DNA from: Streptomyces sp. LHD-70
GTDB lineage: Bacteria; Actinomycetota; Actinomycetes; Streptomycetales; Streptomycetaceae
DNA: 64,000 nucleotides
NCBI RefSeq assembly: GCF_031157275.1
Contig: NZ_JAVIFW010000007.1
Location: 186,001 to 250,000 of the forward strand
Reading direction: 5' to 3'
A program made the position numbers and the translations under genes. The first letter of the stretch is position 1, and each line of letters starts with the position of its first letter. Below the pieces are notes generated by a model that saw only the letters and a list, made by a program, of their open reading frames with translations, made no database searches and was not told the origin of the DNA. This document shows, one piece after another, positions 8,863 to 16,456 of this stretch.

Positions 8863-10011
8863 ATGCAGTTCGGGATCTTCACTGTCGGAGACGTCACGCA
8901 GGACCCGACCACGGGACGCACGCCGACCGAGCGCGAGCGGATCAAGGCGATGATCGCCATCGCGCTGAAGGCCGAGGAGGTCGGCCTCGACGTCTTCGCG
9001 ACCGGCGAGCACCACAACCCGCCGTTCGTGCCGTCGTCCCCGACCACGATGCTCGGGTACGTCGCGGCGCGGACCGAGAAGCTGATCCTCTCCACCTCCA
9101 CCACCCTCATCACCACCAACGACCCGGTGAAGATCGCCGAGGACTTCGCGATGCTCCAGCACATCGCGGACGGGCGCGTGGACCTGATGATGGGGCGCGG
9201 CAACACCGGCCCGGTCTATCCGTGGTTCGGCAAGGACATCCGGCAGGGCATCCCGCTCGCCATCGAGAACTACGCGCTCCTGCGCCGCCTGTGGCGGGAG
9301 GAGACGGTGGACTGGGAGGGCAGGTTCCGCACGCCGCTGCAGGGCTTCACGTCCACGCCGCGCCCCCTCGACGACGTACCGCCGTTCGTCTGGCACGGCT
9401 CCATCCGCTCGCCGGAGATCGCGGAGCAGGCCGCGTACTACGGTGACGGGTTCTTCCACAACAACATCTTCTGGCCGGCGAGCCACACCAAGAAGATGAT
9501 CGAGCTGTACCGCACGCGGTACGCGCACCACGGCCACGGCACCCCCGAGCAGGCCGTCGTCGGCCTCGGCGGCCAGGTGTTCATGCGCAAGAACTCGCAG
9601 GACGCGGTACGGGAGTTCCGCCCGTACTTCGACAACGCGCCCGTGTACGGACACGGGCCGAGCCTGGAGGACTTCACCCGGCAGACACCGCTGACCGTAG
9701 GCTCCCCGCAGCAGGTGATCGAGCGGGTCCTGTCGTTCCGGGAGTACGCGGGCGACTACCAGCGCCAGCTGTTCCTGATGGACCACGCGGGGCTGCCGCT
9801 CAAGACCGTCCTGGAGCAGATCGACCTGCTCGGCGAGGAGGTCGTGCCGGTCCTGCGCGAGGAGTTCGCCAAGCTGCGGCCCGCGGGCGTGCCCGACGCG
9901 CCGACCCACGCCTCGCTGCTCGCCGCCAAGGAAGCCGCCGAGGAAACCGTCGAGGAATCCGTCGAGGAATCCGTCGAGGAATCGGCCGAAGAAGGAGTGA
10001 CCGTCGCATGA
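8863..10011 (+). CDS. LLM class flavin-dependent oxidoreductase (CE1758-type)
   Basis: A 382-residue bacterial-luciferase-like monooxygenase that uses FMNH2 and O2 on an unidentified substrate. Typical features: MQFGIFTVGD start, ATGEHHNPPF, LSTSTTLITTNDPVKIAEDFAMLQ and GRVDLMMGRGNTGPVYPWFG. ATG 8863 is preceded by GGAGG nine bases upstream. The last about 25 residues are an acidic repeat (EETVEESVEESVEESAEE) encoded by 12-nt tandem units at 9949-9983, absent from the core family. It overlaps the next gene, an FMN reductase, by ATGA. This is the standard two-component arrangement in which the reductase supplies reduced flavin. Confidence 0.92.
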   Translation: MQFGIFTVGDVTQDPTTGRTPTERERIKAMIAIALKAEEVGLDVFATGEHHNPPFVPSSPTTMLGYVAARTEKLILSTSTTLITTNDPVKIAEDFAMLQHIADGRVDLMMGRGNTGPVYPWFGKDIRQGIPLAIENYALLRRLWREETVDWEGRFRTPLQGFTSTPRPLDDVPPFVWHGSIRSPEIAEQAAYYGDGFFHNNIFWPASHTKKMIELYRTRYAHHGHGTPEQAVVGLGGQVFMRKNSQDAVREFRPYFDNAPVYGHGPSLEDFTRQTPLTVGSPQQVIERVLSFREYAGDYQRQLFLMDHAGLPLKTVLEQIDLLGEEVVPVLREEFAKLRPAGVPDAPTHASLLAAKEAAEETVEESVEESVEESAEEGVTVA

Positions 10012-10628
10012 AGCTGACCGTCGTATCGGCCGGGCTGAGCGTCCCGTCGTCGACCCGGCTGCTCGCCGACCGGCTCGCGGCGGCCGTGGGCGCGCAGGCC
10101 GCCGTGGATGTCGAGGCCGCCGTGGACGTCGAGGTCGTCGAGGTGCGGGAGCTCGCGAGGGAGATCGCGCAGAACTTCACCAGCGGCTTCCCGGGGAAGG
10201 CCCTGTCGGACGCCTTCGACGCGGTGGCGTCGGCGGACGGCCTGATCGTGGTCACGCCCGTGTTCTCCGCTTCGTACAGCGGGCTGTTCAAGTCGTTCTT
10301 CGACCTGCTCGACAAGGACGCCATCAGCGGGAAGCCGGTGCTGCTCGCCGCGACCGGCGGCAGCGCGCGGCACTCGCTCGTCCTGGAGCACGCGCTGCGC
10401 CCGCTGTTCGGGTATCTGCGGGCCATGACCGTGCCGACCGCGGTGTACGCCGCCTCCGAGGACTGGGGCGCGGCGGGCCTCGACGGCCGGATCCAGCGGG
10501 CCGCGGGCGAGCTGGCAGGCCTCATGACGGGCGGCGCCGTGCACCACGCGCCGCGCTCGGGCGGTACGGGAGACGACTTTCAGGTGGTGCCGTTCGAGGA
10601 GCAACTCGCCGCACTCCAGGCCGAGTAG
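10008..10628 (+). CDS. NADPH-dependent FMN reductase (CE1759-type)
   Basis: A 206-residue flavodoxin-fold reductase: LTVVSAGLSVPSSTRLLADRL at the N terminus (phosphate loop), VTPVFSASYSGLFKSFFDLL and LLAATGGSARHSLVLEHALRPLF. It would deliver FMNH2 to the luciferase-like partner encoded just upstream, with which it overlaps by four bases (ATGA). Residues about 30-45 contain a short duplication (AAVDVEAAVDVEVVEV), another sign of repeat expansion in this region. Confidence 0.92.
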   Translation: MKLTVVSAGLSVPSSTRLLADRLAAAVGAQAAVDVEAAVDVEVVEVRELAREIAQNFTSGFPGKALSDAFDAVASADGLIVVTPVFSASYSGLFKSFFDLLDKDAISGKPVLLAATGGSARHSLVLEHALRPLFGYLRAMTVPTAVYAASEDWGAAGLDGRIQRAAGELAGLMTGGAVHHAPRSGGTGDDFQVVPFEEQLAALQAE

Positions 10629-10660
10629 CCCGCAGGCGGCGACGTACAGGAGGAACCGCC

Positions 10661-11101
10661 ATGACCGACCGGATCGACAGGTTCGACAGGTTCGACAGCG
10701 TGCGCCCCGACGGGCGGGCGACCGAGGACCGCTGGGCCGGTGCGCTGCACCTCTTCGACGACGGGCCCGAGGGCGCCGTCGGCCGCGAGGAGTCGACGGT
10801 GGAGCGCTGGGAGCGCGCCGGGCTGCTCTTCGGGGAGAAGCGGTACGCGGCGGCGGCGCGGCTGCTCGTCGAGGTGGTCGAGGAGTTCCCCGAGCACACG
10901 GCCGCCCGGATGCTCCTCGCCCGCGCGTACTACCACTCGGCGCAACTGGGCCGCGCGGAGGCCGAGTTGCGGCTTGTGATCGAACGGGACCCGGTCGACG
11001 CGTACGCCCATCTGATGCTCGGCCGCACCCTGGAGCGGCAGAGCCGCAAGGAGGAGGCCGAGCCGTGGCTGCGGATGGCGGGGGCGTTCGCCGCGGAGTA
11101 G
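10661..11101 (+). CDS. Tetratricopeptide repeat protein
   Basis: A 146-residue cytosolic protein with two to three TPR units in residues 50-140 (AGLLFGEKRYAAAARLLVEVVEEFPEHTA; ARAYYHSAQLGRAEAELRLVIERDP; YAHLMLGRTLERQSRKEEAEPWL). The N terminus has a short Asp/Arg/Phe repeat (RIDRFDRFDS). ATG 10661 follows AGGAGG at a good distance. It ends 13 nt before a strong hairpin terminator, so it closes the monooxygenase operon. It is probably a scaffold protein; partners unknown. Confidence 0.88.
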   Translation: MTDRIDRFDRFDSVRPDGRATEDRWAGALHLFDDGPEGAVGREESTVERWERAGLLFGEKRYAAAARLLVEVVEEFPEHTAARMLLARAYYHSAQLGRAEAELRLVIERDPVDAYAHLMLGRTLERQSRKEEAEPWLRMAGAFAAE

Positions 11102-11114
11102 CCCCGGCGCGTCC

Positions 11115-11149
11115 GACGGCCGGGTGCGCGGGTCGCGCACCCGGCCGTC
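11115..11149. terminator. Rho-independent-type hairpin, 16-bp perfect stem, 3-nt loop
   Basis: Stem GACGGCCGGGTGCGCG with its exact complement around GGT, directly downstream of the TPR gene. There is no U-tract, as is usual in Streptomyces. Confidence 0.85.
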
Positions 11150-11467
11150 GTCGTACGGTCTGCGAGGCCGCTCGGCGGTGGTCCATCGGGGGGGGATCGT
11201 CCGTGGGCGTACGGGGGCGGTCCGGCAGCTTCAGGCCGGTGCACCCTGGCTCCGCCGCTGTTCGGCCACGAACTTCAGGAGCAGCGGCCGGAGTTGGGCT
11301 CGCCGTCGCACCGCGCGGCGGCGCGACGAAGACCCGCAAGTCCTGCCCGGCGGCGGCACGGCGCGCGTAGGCTGCCGAGGACACCGCCCGACGGCCACCG
11401 GCCTCACCTCCCGGGAGCCACCGGCCGGTCGACCCGACTGCTTCCACGAGCCTTCGAGGCGTACGAG
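11150..11467. other. Intergenic stretch without a supportable gene
   Basis: About 320 nt between the TPR terminator and the next small gene. Open frames here lack starts with ribosome-binding sites and have shadow composition. A minus-strand tail (LLLKFVAEQRRSQ near 11231-11290) is slightly protein-like and could be a relic, but I cannot support it. Confidence 0.5.
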
Positions 11468-11932
11468 ATGAGCACCCTCCGCGAGCGGCTGCACCGGCGC
11501 TTCCGTTCGGTACGTACCGCACACGCCCCCGCGTGCGGCACCGTGCACTTCCGCCTCACGGTGACCGCCGGTGCCCCGGCAGGGCCGCGCGTGCTCATGT
11601 TCCTCGACGCGGACGAACGGACCGTGGGACAGCTCGACCACCAGACGTGCGCGGTCTGCGCGGCCGTGTTCGTCGCCAACATCGCCGTCGCCACGCACTG
11701 GCAGGGCCGCGGCGTCGGGCGCGAGGCCCTCACCCTCATCGCCGACCGGGCCCCCGGCTACCACTGGTCCACGTCACGGCAGTCCGCCCAGGGGCGGGGG
11801 TTCTTCGCCGCGCTCTCCGAGGAGACGGGCATCGAGTTCACCGAGCGGGGGAAGCGGTGCGCGCACATGAGCGGGGCCTTGGAGAGCGGGGCTTCCGGGG
11901 CATCCGGGGCTGCTGGTTCCGAGTCCGCCTGA
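11468..11932 (+). CDS. Small GNAT-like acetyltransferase
   Basis: A 154-residue protein with a weak GNAT signature: FVANIAVATHWQGRGVGREALTLI carries the R/Q-x-x-G-x-G/A acetyl-CoA loop as QGRGVGREAL (about residues 79-88). The N-terminal half has two Cys in TCAVCAAVF. The C-terminal tail is a Ser/Gly/Ala repeat (SGASGASGAAGS). ATG 11468 fits the composition change and GAGG lies a few bases upstream. Function and substrate unknown. Confidence 0.68.
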   Translation: MSTLRERLHRRFRSVRTAHAPACGTVHFRLTVTAGAPAGPRVLMFLDADERTVGQLDHQTCAVCAAVFVANIAVATHWQGRGVGREALTLIADRAPGYHWSTSRQSAQGRGFFAALSEETGIEFTERGKRCAHMSGALESGASGASGAAGSESA

Positions 11933-12228
11933 GGGCCCCTCCTCCGTCGCTCACGTCTCGGGTCTGCCGGCCTCCGTGCCGGATTTGGGCGCACCGCCGC
12001 CTGCCACCTGGAGCGTCGGGCGGCTGGACGGTGGCATGGCTCAGGAGGGCGAGGAGGAGGAGGAGGTGGCCCGCGGGAGAGCCTGGACAAGCTGTGGGAG
12101 TCGCTGTGGCACATGCGCCACGTCTTGTAGGGCGACCTGGGGATCACGGTGTCCGACCAGAACTCCTGGCGCGCCGCGCCGACGAAAATCCGGCGCCCCC
12201 CGGCCGCCGTCCCGGCTACCTTCCCCGC

Positions 12229-12459
12229 ATGCCTGAGGAACCACCCCTGGTCCGCGACGTCCACCCTGAGCTCATCGGGGAGTTGGGTCAGAGCATCCGC
12301 ACCTCGGACCACCCTGCGGGGCAGCCGTTCGGAGCCGGGCACCGGTGCGTGCCGCTCCTGCCGGAACAGGGGATGCTCACCCTCGACGTGGTGCACGGGC
12401 GGATCGTGTACGTCGAGATCATCGACCGCCCGCCGCTGGTCGTACGTCGTCGCACGTAG
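12229..12459 (+). CDS. Small hypothetical protein (76 aa)
   Basis: An acidic protein (MPEEPPLVRDVHPELIGELG, ending VYVEIIDRPPLVVRRRT) of a type seen next to metabolic genes in Streptomyces; I do not recognise a domain. TACCTT lies six bases before the ATG, a leaderless promoter layout. The 296 nt before it (11933-12228) hold no good gene. A plus-strand stretch at about 12072-12170 reads like a broken reading frame interrupted by TAG, but it is too short to assign. Confidence 0.5.
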   Translation: MPEEPPLVRDVHPELIGELGQSIRTSDHPAGQPFGAGHRCVPLLPEQGMLTLDVVHGRIVYVEIIDRPPLVVRRRT

Positions 12460-12546
12460 GGCGGTTGGTTCGCCGCGCCGAGGGCGTGGGCGCAGGAGGG
12501 CCGGGAGGGGTTCCGGGCATCAGTCCCCGGAGAGGGCCGGGTGTTC

Positions 12547-13791
12547 TCACCTCACATGGGCCATGACGAATCCGCTGCGCGGTCGGGTCGGTATCCGGTG
12601 CAGGGGGATGTGGAGGTTCTGGGCCGGTACGTCGTAGTCGAGCCGGGCGAGGCGGGGCAGTAGGGCGGCGAGCACGGCGACCGTGATGTCCTCGCCGGGG
12701 CAGCGGTGGCCGGTGGTCGCCTCGCCGCCGCCCTGCGGGACGAGCTCGTCGCGGGCCGGTTCGCGGCCGGTGAAGCGTGTGGGGTCGAACACGTAAGGGG
12801 ATTGCCAGAGTTGGGGGTCGTGGTTCTGGCCGTAGAGGTCGAGGAGGACGAGCGCGCCCTCGGGGACGGGCTCGCCGTGCCACTCGACGCGGCTCAGTGC
12901 GATACCGGCGACGAACGGCGCGAAGGGGTAGAAGCGGCGCACCTCGTGGGCGAAGGCGCGGCCGTACCCGTCGCGGTCGCGGGCCAGCGGCTCGCGCAGC
13001 TCGGGGTGCCGGTGCAGGGCGTGGGCGCCGAAGGCGGCGTACCAGGCGATCGCGGCCGTGGGGCAGAGGACGTTCAGGATCTCCACGGCCGCGGTGCGCG
13101 CGTCCAGCGGTGCGCCGTCGGCGTCCCGGTGGGCGGCGACCGCCCGTACGACCTCGTGGGAGGAGGTGACGGCCGGGGCCTGTTCGGCCAGGGCCCTGCG
13201 GCGCAGTTCGTCGACGAGCGTGGCGAGGCGTTCCTCCTGGCGGCTGCGGGCGCGCCTGGCCCGCCAGTGCCGGGGGCCGGGCGTGGCGAATCCGTCGACC
13301 ATGGCGGCCAGATCGCGCGCCAACTCCCGTACGTCCCGCTCCGGTTGGTCGGCGAGCGGGGCGCCCGCCCAGGTGCAGACGGCTCGGGTGAGGAGCAGGC
13401 CGGCCTCGTCGAAGAGGTGTACGCGGGAGCGGGCGCGCCACTCGCCGAGTGCGCGCTCCCACTCGACGGTCACGTGCTCGGTCAGGTCCTTGACGGCGGC
13501 CCGTTCCTTGAGCAGGCCGACGAAGAGTTCCTTGCGTGTGCGGTGTTCGGGGCCGTCGAGGGTGTGCACGGCGCCCTTGCCGAAGAGGGTGCTCAGGACG
13601 GGTTCGGGCAGTGCGGTACGGCGGCGTACATGGTCCTCGTCGTAGAAGAACCGCACCGCCTCCGGGCCGCGCAGGGCGACGGCGGGCTTGCCGAGCAGCC
13701 GGGTGCGGACGGGGCCCGGCGCCTGACGGCGAGTGAGGTCGGGGAGCCAGGCGTAGCCGTGGCGGAGCAGGGCGAGCGACTCGTCGAACAT
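12547..13791 (-). CDS. CYP152-type cytochrome P450 (fatty-acid peroxygenase/decarboxylase family), altered substrate Arg
   Basis: 414 residues, matching the roughly 417-420 of P450 BSbeta and OleT. Family landmarks: LFGKGAVHTLDG (71-80), GPRHWRARRAR (172-182), HEVRRFYPFAPF (282-293), LDLYGQNHDPQLW (318-329), and the heme loop PQGGGEATTGHRCPGE (352-367, heme ligand Cys364). CYP152 enzymes use H2O2 to hydroxylate or decarboxylate fatty acids. His76 occupies the OleT His85 position (Gln in P450 BSbeta), which is associated with alkene-forming decarboxylation. The conserved Arg-Pro that holds the fatty-acid carboxylate is Cys243-Pro244 (codon TGC at 13063-13065, one transition from CGC). Monocistronic. 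Family sure; activity doubtful because of the Arg loss. Confidence 0.92.
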   Translation of the reverse strand: MFDESLALLRHGYAWLPDLTRRQAPGPVRTRLLGKPAVALRGPEAVRFFYDEDHVRRRTALPEPVLSTLFGKGAVHTLDGPEHRTRKELFVGLLKERAAVKDLTEHVTVEWERALGEWRARSRVHLFDEAGLLLTRAVCTWAGAPLADQPERDVRELARDLAAMVDGFATPGPRHWRARRARSRQEERLATLVDELRRRALAEQAPAVTSSHEVVRAVAAHRDADGAPLDARTAAVEILNVLCPTAAIAWYAAFGAHALHRHPELREPLARDRDGYGRAFAHEVRRFYPFAPFVAGIALSRVEWHGEPVPEGALVLLDLYGQNHDPQLWQSPYVFDPTRFTGREPARDELVPQGGGEATTGHRCPGEDITVAVLAALLPRLARLDYDVPAQNLHIPLHRIPTRPRSGFVMAHVR

Positions 13792-14146
13792 GGGGGACCA
13801 CCCTTCGTGTGGTGTGGATGCCCGCCCCGCCCTTCCACCGTAGGCAGGACCGCTTGCGACCGTCGCGCGTACGCCTGTGACCAGCGGTTTTGGCGCGCGT
13901 TTGCTGCGTTGGACACAGAAGCGCACAGTGGGATGCGAACCCGGGAACAGCAGAACTACGGCACGCCTCAGCCGCAGGCGGAATCCGTGCGCGTCCGTGC
14001 CGGTCCGCATGGGCCAGGGCTGGTTGGCCCTGCCTGCGCGGGGTACCCGGCGCGGCGGAGGAGACCCGTACGAGGAGACCCGTCCGGCGAGAGCAGATCC
14101 GTCGCAGCCCCGCCGCGCAGTCTCATCAACAGGTCAGGAGAACGGC
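13792..14146. other. Intergenic region between P450 and small-protein cluster
   Basis: 355 nt of divergent promoter space. I see no gene. It contains the candidate SigB-like promoter at 14023-14046 for the rightward genes; the P450 promoter was not identified. Confidence 0.6.
14023..14046 (+). promoter_or_regulatory. SigB-like promoter candidate (GTTG-N14-GGGTAC)
   Basis: The spacing and hexamers resemble the Streptomyces SigB-group consensus GTTT-N14-16-GGGTAY with one mismatch. It lies 100 nt before the plasmid-stabilisation-like gene, in keeping with a stress-type small-protein cluster. Confidence 0.4.
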
Positions 14147-14473
14147 ATGCCTGCAGGTTCGAGCGCGAAACGCGAGCGACAGTACGAGCACATCAAGGAG
14201 AACGCCAAGGAACACGGAGTCTCGGAGAAGCGGGCCGAGGAGATCGCCGCCCGCACCGTGAACAAGGAGCGGGCCCGCTCCGGCGAGTCCCGTACGGCGA
14301 GCCGGACCTCGACCCAGGACCCCAAGTCCGCCCCGGAGCGAGGCGGACAGCGCTCGCACTCCGGCGCGCAGGGGCCGACGAAGGACCAGCTCTACGCCGA
14401 GGCCCAGAAGAAGAACATCGAGGGCCGCTCCTCGATGAACAAGCAGGAACTCAAGCGCGCGCTCGGGCGCTGA
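14147..14473 (+). CDS. Rho-N/SAP-like small basic protein (plasmid stabilization-like)
   Basis: A 108-residue, highly charged protein: SAKRERQYEHIKENAKEHGVSEKRAEEIAARTVNKERA at the N terminus and a C-terminal Rho-N-like helix pair (TKDQLYAEAQKKNIEGRSSMNKQELKRALGR). Streptomyces homologues are often labelled plasmid stabilization proteins, without good evidence. The ATG at 14147 has AGGAG seven bases upstream. It is followed by two more small hydrophilic genes, and a SigB-like promoter candidate precedes it. A nucleic-acid-associated stress role is inference. Confidence 0.8.
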   Translation: MPAGSSAKRERQYEHIKENAKEHGVSEKRAEEIAARTVNKERARSGESRTASRTSTQDPKSAPERGGQRSHSGAQGPTKDQLYAEAQKKNIEGRSSMNKQELKRALGR

Positions 14474-14539
14474 CCCCCGTCGCCTCGGGGGCGCCCCCGC
14501 CGTACGCGCGGGAACGAAGCAGAGGGAGTCGGAAGCACG

Positions 14540-14728
14540 ATGGGTAACCAGATGGACGTCGTCCGGGCGAAGCTCGCCCGGATCAAGGCCGCGAAGAAGC
14601 ACACCGACGGTGTCGCGCTCCACCGCGAGGAGCTGAAGGAGCAGGGGCGCCGGGAGTCCGAGGCCGCACGTCAGGCGGAGGCGGCGGCGAAGGCCGCGAA
14701 GGCCGGCCGCCGGGAAAAGGGCCACTGA
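14540..14728 (+). CDS. Small Lys/Glu-rich hypothetical protein (62 aa)
   Basis: MGNQMDVVRAKLARIKAAKK followed by a continuous charged helix rich in Ala, Glu and Lys to the end (AAKAAKAGRREKGH); probably one long helix or coiled coil. AGAGGGAG precedes the ATG. It sits 66 nt after the Rho-N-like gene and probably shares its transcript. No recognised domain. Confidence 0.65.
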   Translation: MGNQMDVVRAKLARIKAAKKHTDGVALHREELKEQGRRESEAARQAEAAAKAAKAGRREKGH

Positions 14729-14789
14729 CCGCAGACTGACCGCCGACTGACCGCAGCCGCCCGAGCACCGCACCGCACCTCACCGCACC

Positions 14790-14848
14790 GTGAGCCCGGC
14801 GTACGTACACCCCGGGCCGTGAAGCCCGGCGCACGTACAGCCCGGGCC
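14790..14848. repeat. Imperfect 29-30-nt tandem duplication
   Basis: GTGAGCCCGGCGTACGTACA and GTGAAGCCCGGCGCACGTAC are the starts of two adjacent copies, each ending in CCCGGGCC, directly before the ribosome-binding site of the next small gene. Short ACTGACCGC repeats (14725-14757) lie just upstream. Confidence 0.75.
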
Positions 14849-14863
14849 CTGAAGGGAGTCCCC

Positions 14864-15154
14864 ATGCCCGTCGACCGGGAGCCCGCGCAGACCTCGGCGC
14901 GCGAGCCCGACGCCGTACCGCACGACCCGCAGGACCAGCAGGCCGCACCGGACGACAACGAGACCGGCCACGAGACCGGCCAAGAGAAGGCCGACCACTG
15001 GGACGTCCCGACACCGGACGGCGACCCGGAGGACGAGGACTCGGAGGCGTCGCACGAGGACGTGCCGGACACCGACGAGGCGGGCACCGGCCGCAGGGGC
15101 GAACAGCAGCAACAGCTCTCGAACCACCCGGAGCCGCAGGAACCGTCCGGCTGA
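14864..15154 (+). CDS. Acidic, disordered hypothetical protein (96 aa)
   Basis: Composed mostly of Asp, Glu, Gln, Pro and His (DNETGHETGQEKADHWDVP; GDPEDEDSEASHEDVPDTDE; EQQQQLSNHPEPQEPSG). No hydrophobic core, so intrinsically disordered. ATG 14864 is preceded by GAAGGGA; an in-frame upstream ATG at 14819 lies in the tandem duplication. It is third in the row of small hydrophilic proteins. Function unknown. Confidence 0.65.
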   Translation: MPVDREPAQTSAREPDAVPHDPQDQQAAPDDNETGHETGQEKADHWDVPTPDGDPEDEDSEASHEDVPDTDEAGTGRRGEQQQQLSNHPEPQEPSG

Positions 15155-15190
15155 GCGGGTACCTCGATCCACACCGAGTCAGGCCGAGCG

Positions 15191-15325
15191 CTGATGCAGG
15201 ACGGCCACGTCACCGAGCAGGGCACGTACGACGAACTGGTCGCCGCGGGCGGGGTGTTCGCGGAGCTGGTCGCGCCGGGCCAAGGGCAGGTGAGGGTCGC
15301 TCGCGCCTCAACTGATCGCATGTGA
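15191..15325 (+). pseudogene. C-terminal relic of an ABC transporter ATP-binding protein
   Basis: Reads LMQDGHVTEQGTYDELVAAG and then GVFAELV to a TGA, the characteristic end of ABC exporter ATPases (normally ...DGRVVEQGTHDELLAAGG...). Only about 44 codons survive. The Walker motifs and all upstream sequence are gone, with no start codon context. It overlaps the 3' end of the convergent membrane-protein gene by 18 nt. Confidence 0.75.
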
Positions 15326-15838
15326 GCGCCTGTTGAGGAGCAGGCGGACGAACCCGGCGGCCAGGACGGAGAGGGAGGCCACGAGAAGTGCGGCGAAGAG
15401 CACGACCGCCGGGTTGACCCAGCCGGGCACGAGGTCGTAGTCGGCGTTGCAGGCGTTGCGCAGCGGGAACGGCTGGTTCATCTCGGCCGCGTGCTGCGCG
15501 CGGTACGCGGAGTCGTAGTGCTGCTGCTGCGTGACGCAGGCCTCGCCCACGTCCAGGGCGCCGGAGAACGCGCCGACGCTCCAGGAGACGAGCAGCCCGA
15601 GGAACGCCACCGGTGCCGTCGCCACGGCGAAGCTCAGCCGGGCGCGGCGCGTCCGCCCTTCCCGTAGGGCGGACGCGCCGCGTCGCACGGCGGACACGAC
15701 GAGCAGCCCACCGCCGATCAGCCCGCCCGCGCACACCGCGAACACCCAGCCGAACGCGAACACGGCGAAGCCGGCGAGCGCCGCGAGGCTGCCGAGGTAA
15801 AGCCAGCGTTCGGGGTGCGGCGGGGCGCTGTCGGACAT
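15308..15838 (-). CDS. Multi-pass membrane protein of unknown function
   Basis: A 176-residue protein with about four hydrophobic segments: residues 15-50 (WLYLGSLAALAGFAVFAFGW then VFAVCAGGLIGGGLLVVSAV), 75-95 (LSFAVATAPVAFLGLLVSW) and 142-165 (PAVVLFAALLVASLSVLAAG). Between the third and fourth lies an extracytoplasmic loop with two Cys (GEACVTQQQ...RNACNADYD), which could form a disulfide. ATG 15838 has GAAGGA upstream. Divergent from the SRPBCC gene. No family recognised. Confidence 0.75.
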   Translation of the reverse strand: MSDSAPPHPERWLYLGSLAALAGFAVFAFGWVFAVCAGGLIGGGLLVVSAVRRGASALREGRTRRARLSFAVATAPVAFLGLLVSWSVGAFSGALDVGEACVTQQQHYDSAYRAQHAAEMNQPFPLRNACNADYDLVPGWVNPAVVLFAALLVASLSVLAAGFVRLLLNRRSHAIS

Positions 15839-15887
15839 CCGGGGTCCTTCGTACGTACGGGCGGGGACGTACCCATAATCTCGGACC

Positions 15888-16358
15888 ATGACCAGAACTG
15901 ACCGTGTCGGCCGCTGGATCGACGCTCCACGGGAATCCGTCTACCACGCGCTCGTGGACCGCGGTGCGCTGGAGACGTGGCTGCCGCCCGAGGGGATGAG
16001 CGGCCGCATCGAGCACTGGGACCCGCGCCCCGGCGGCGGTTTCCGGATGGTGCTCACCTACCTCGACGCGAGCGGCAGCCCCGGCAGGCCCGCCGGCAAG
16101 ACCACAGCGGCGACGGACGTGGCGGACATCGCGTTCGCCGATCTGGTGCCGCCCGAACGCGTCGTGCAGCGCGTGGAGTTCACGTCCGACGACCCGTCGT
16201 ACGCGGGCACCATGACAATGACCTGGGAGTGCGTGGAGGCGGCGGGCGGCACGGAGGTGACGGTCACCGCGACGGACGTGCCGCCGGGGATCGAGCGGGC
16301 CGACCACGAGGCGGGGATCGCGTCGTCGTTGGCCCAACTGGCGCGGTTCGTGGGGTAG
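15888..16358 (+). CDS. SRPBCC (AHSA1-like) domain protein
   Basis: A 156-residue START-like fold protein: VGRWIDAPRESVYHALVDRGALETWLPPEGM, GGGFRMVLTYLD and MTMTWECVEAAGGTEVTVTATDVPPGIERADHEAGIASSLAQLARFV. It covers the complete SRPBCC length and has a hydrophobic ligand pocket by family knowledge. TAATCT (15876-15881) six bases before the ATG indicates a leaderless transcript. Ligand unknown. Confidence 0.88.
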   Translation: MTRTDRVGRWIDAPRESVYHALVDRGALETWLPPEGMSGRIEHWDPRPGGGFRMVLTYLDASGSPGRPAGKTTAATDVADIAFADLVPPERVVQRVEFTSDDPSYAGTMTMTWECVEAAGGTEVTVTATDVPPGIERADHEAGIASSLAQLARFVG

Positions 16359-16404
16359 TCGGGCGCGCCTCATCTCCGTACGGGCCAATGCGTTGCTCCC
16401 CTAA

Positions 16405-16456
16405 GAACCGCGAGTCAGAACCCCGAATCAGAACCCCGAGTCAGAACCCCGAGTCG
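16405..16456. repeat. Four 13-nt tandem repeats across the phosphatase stop codon
   Basis: Units GAACC(C/G)CGARTC(A/G); the second and third are nearly identical. On the minus strand the third unit supplies the TGA (16441-16443) and the fourth encodes the last residues (DSGF). Slippage here would add or remove tail residues of the SpoIIE-type phosphatase. Confidence 0.8.

Noticed and set aside
11231..11290. Possible gene tail LLLKFVAEQRRSQ on the minus strand
   Set aside because: Fewer than 20 protein-like residues without start or homology context.
12547..15154. P450 plus small genes considered as a biosynthetic gene cluster
   Set aside because: No synthase, tailoring set, regulator or transporter accompanies the P450; the neighbours are stress-type miniproteins.
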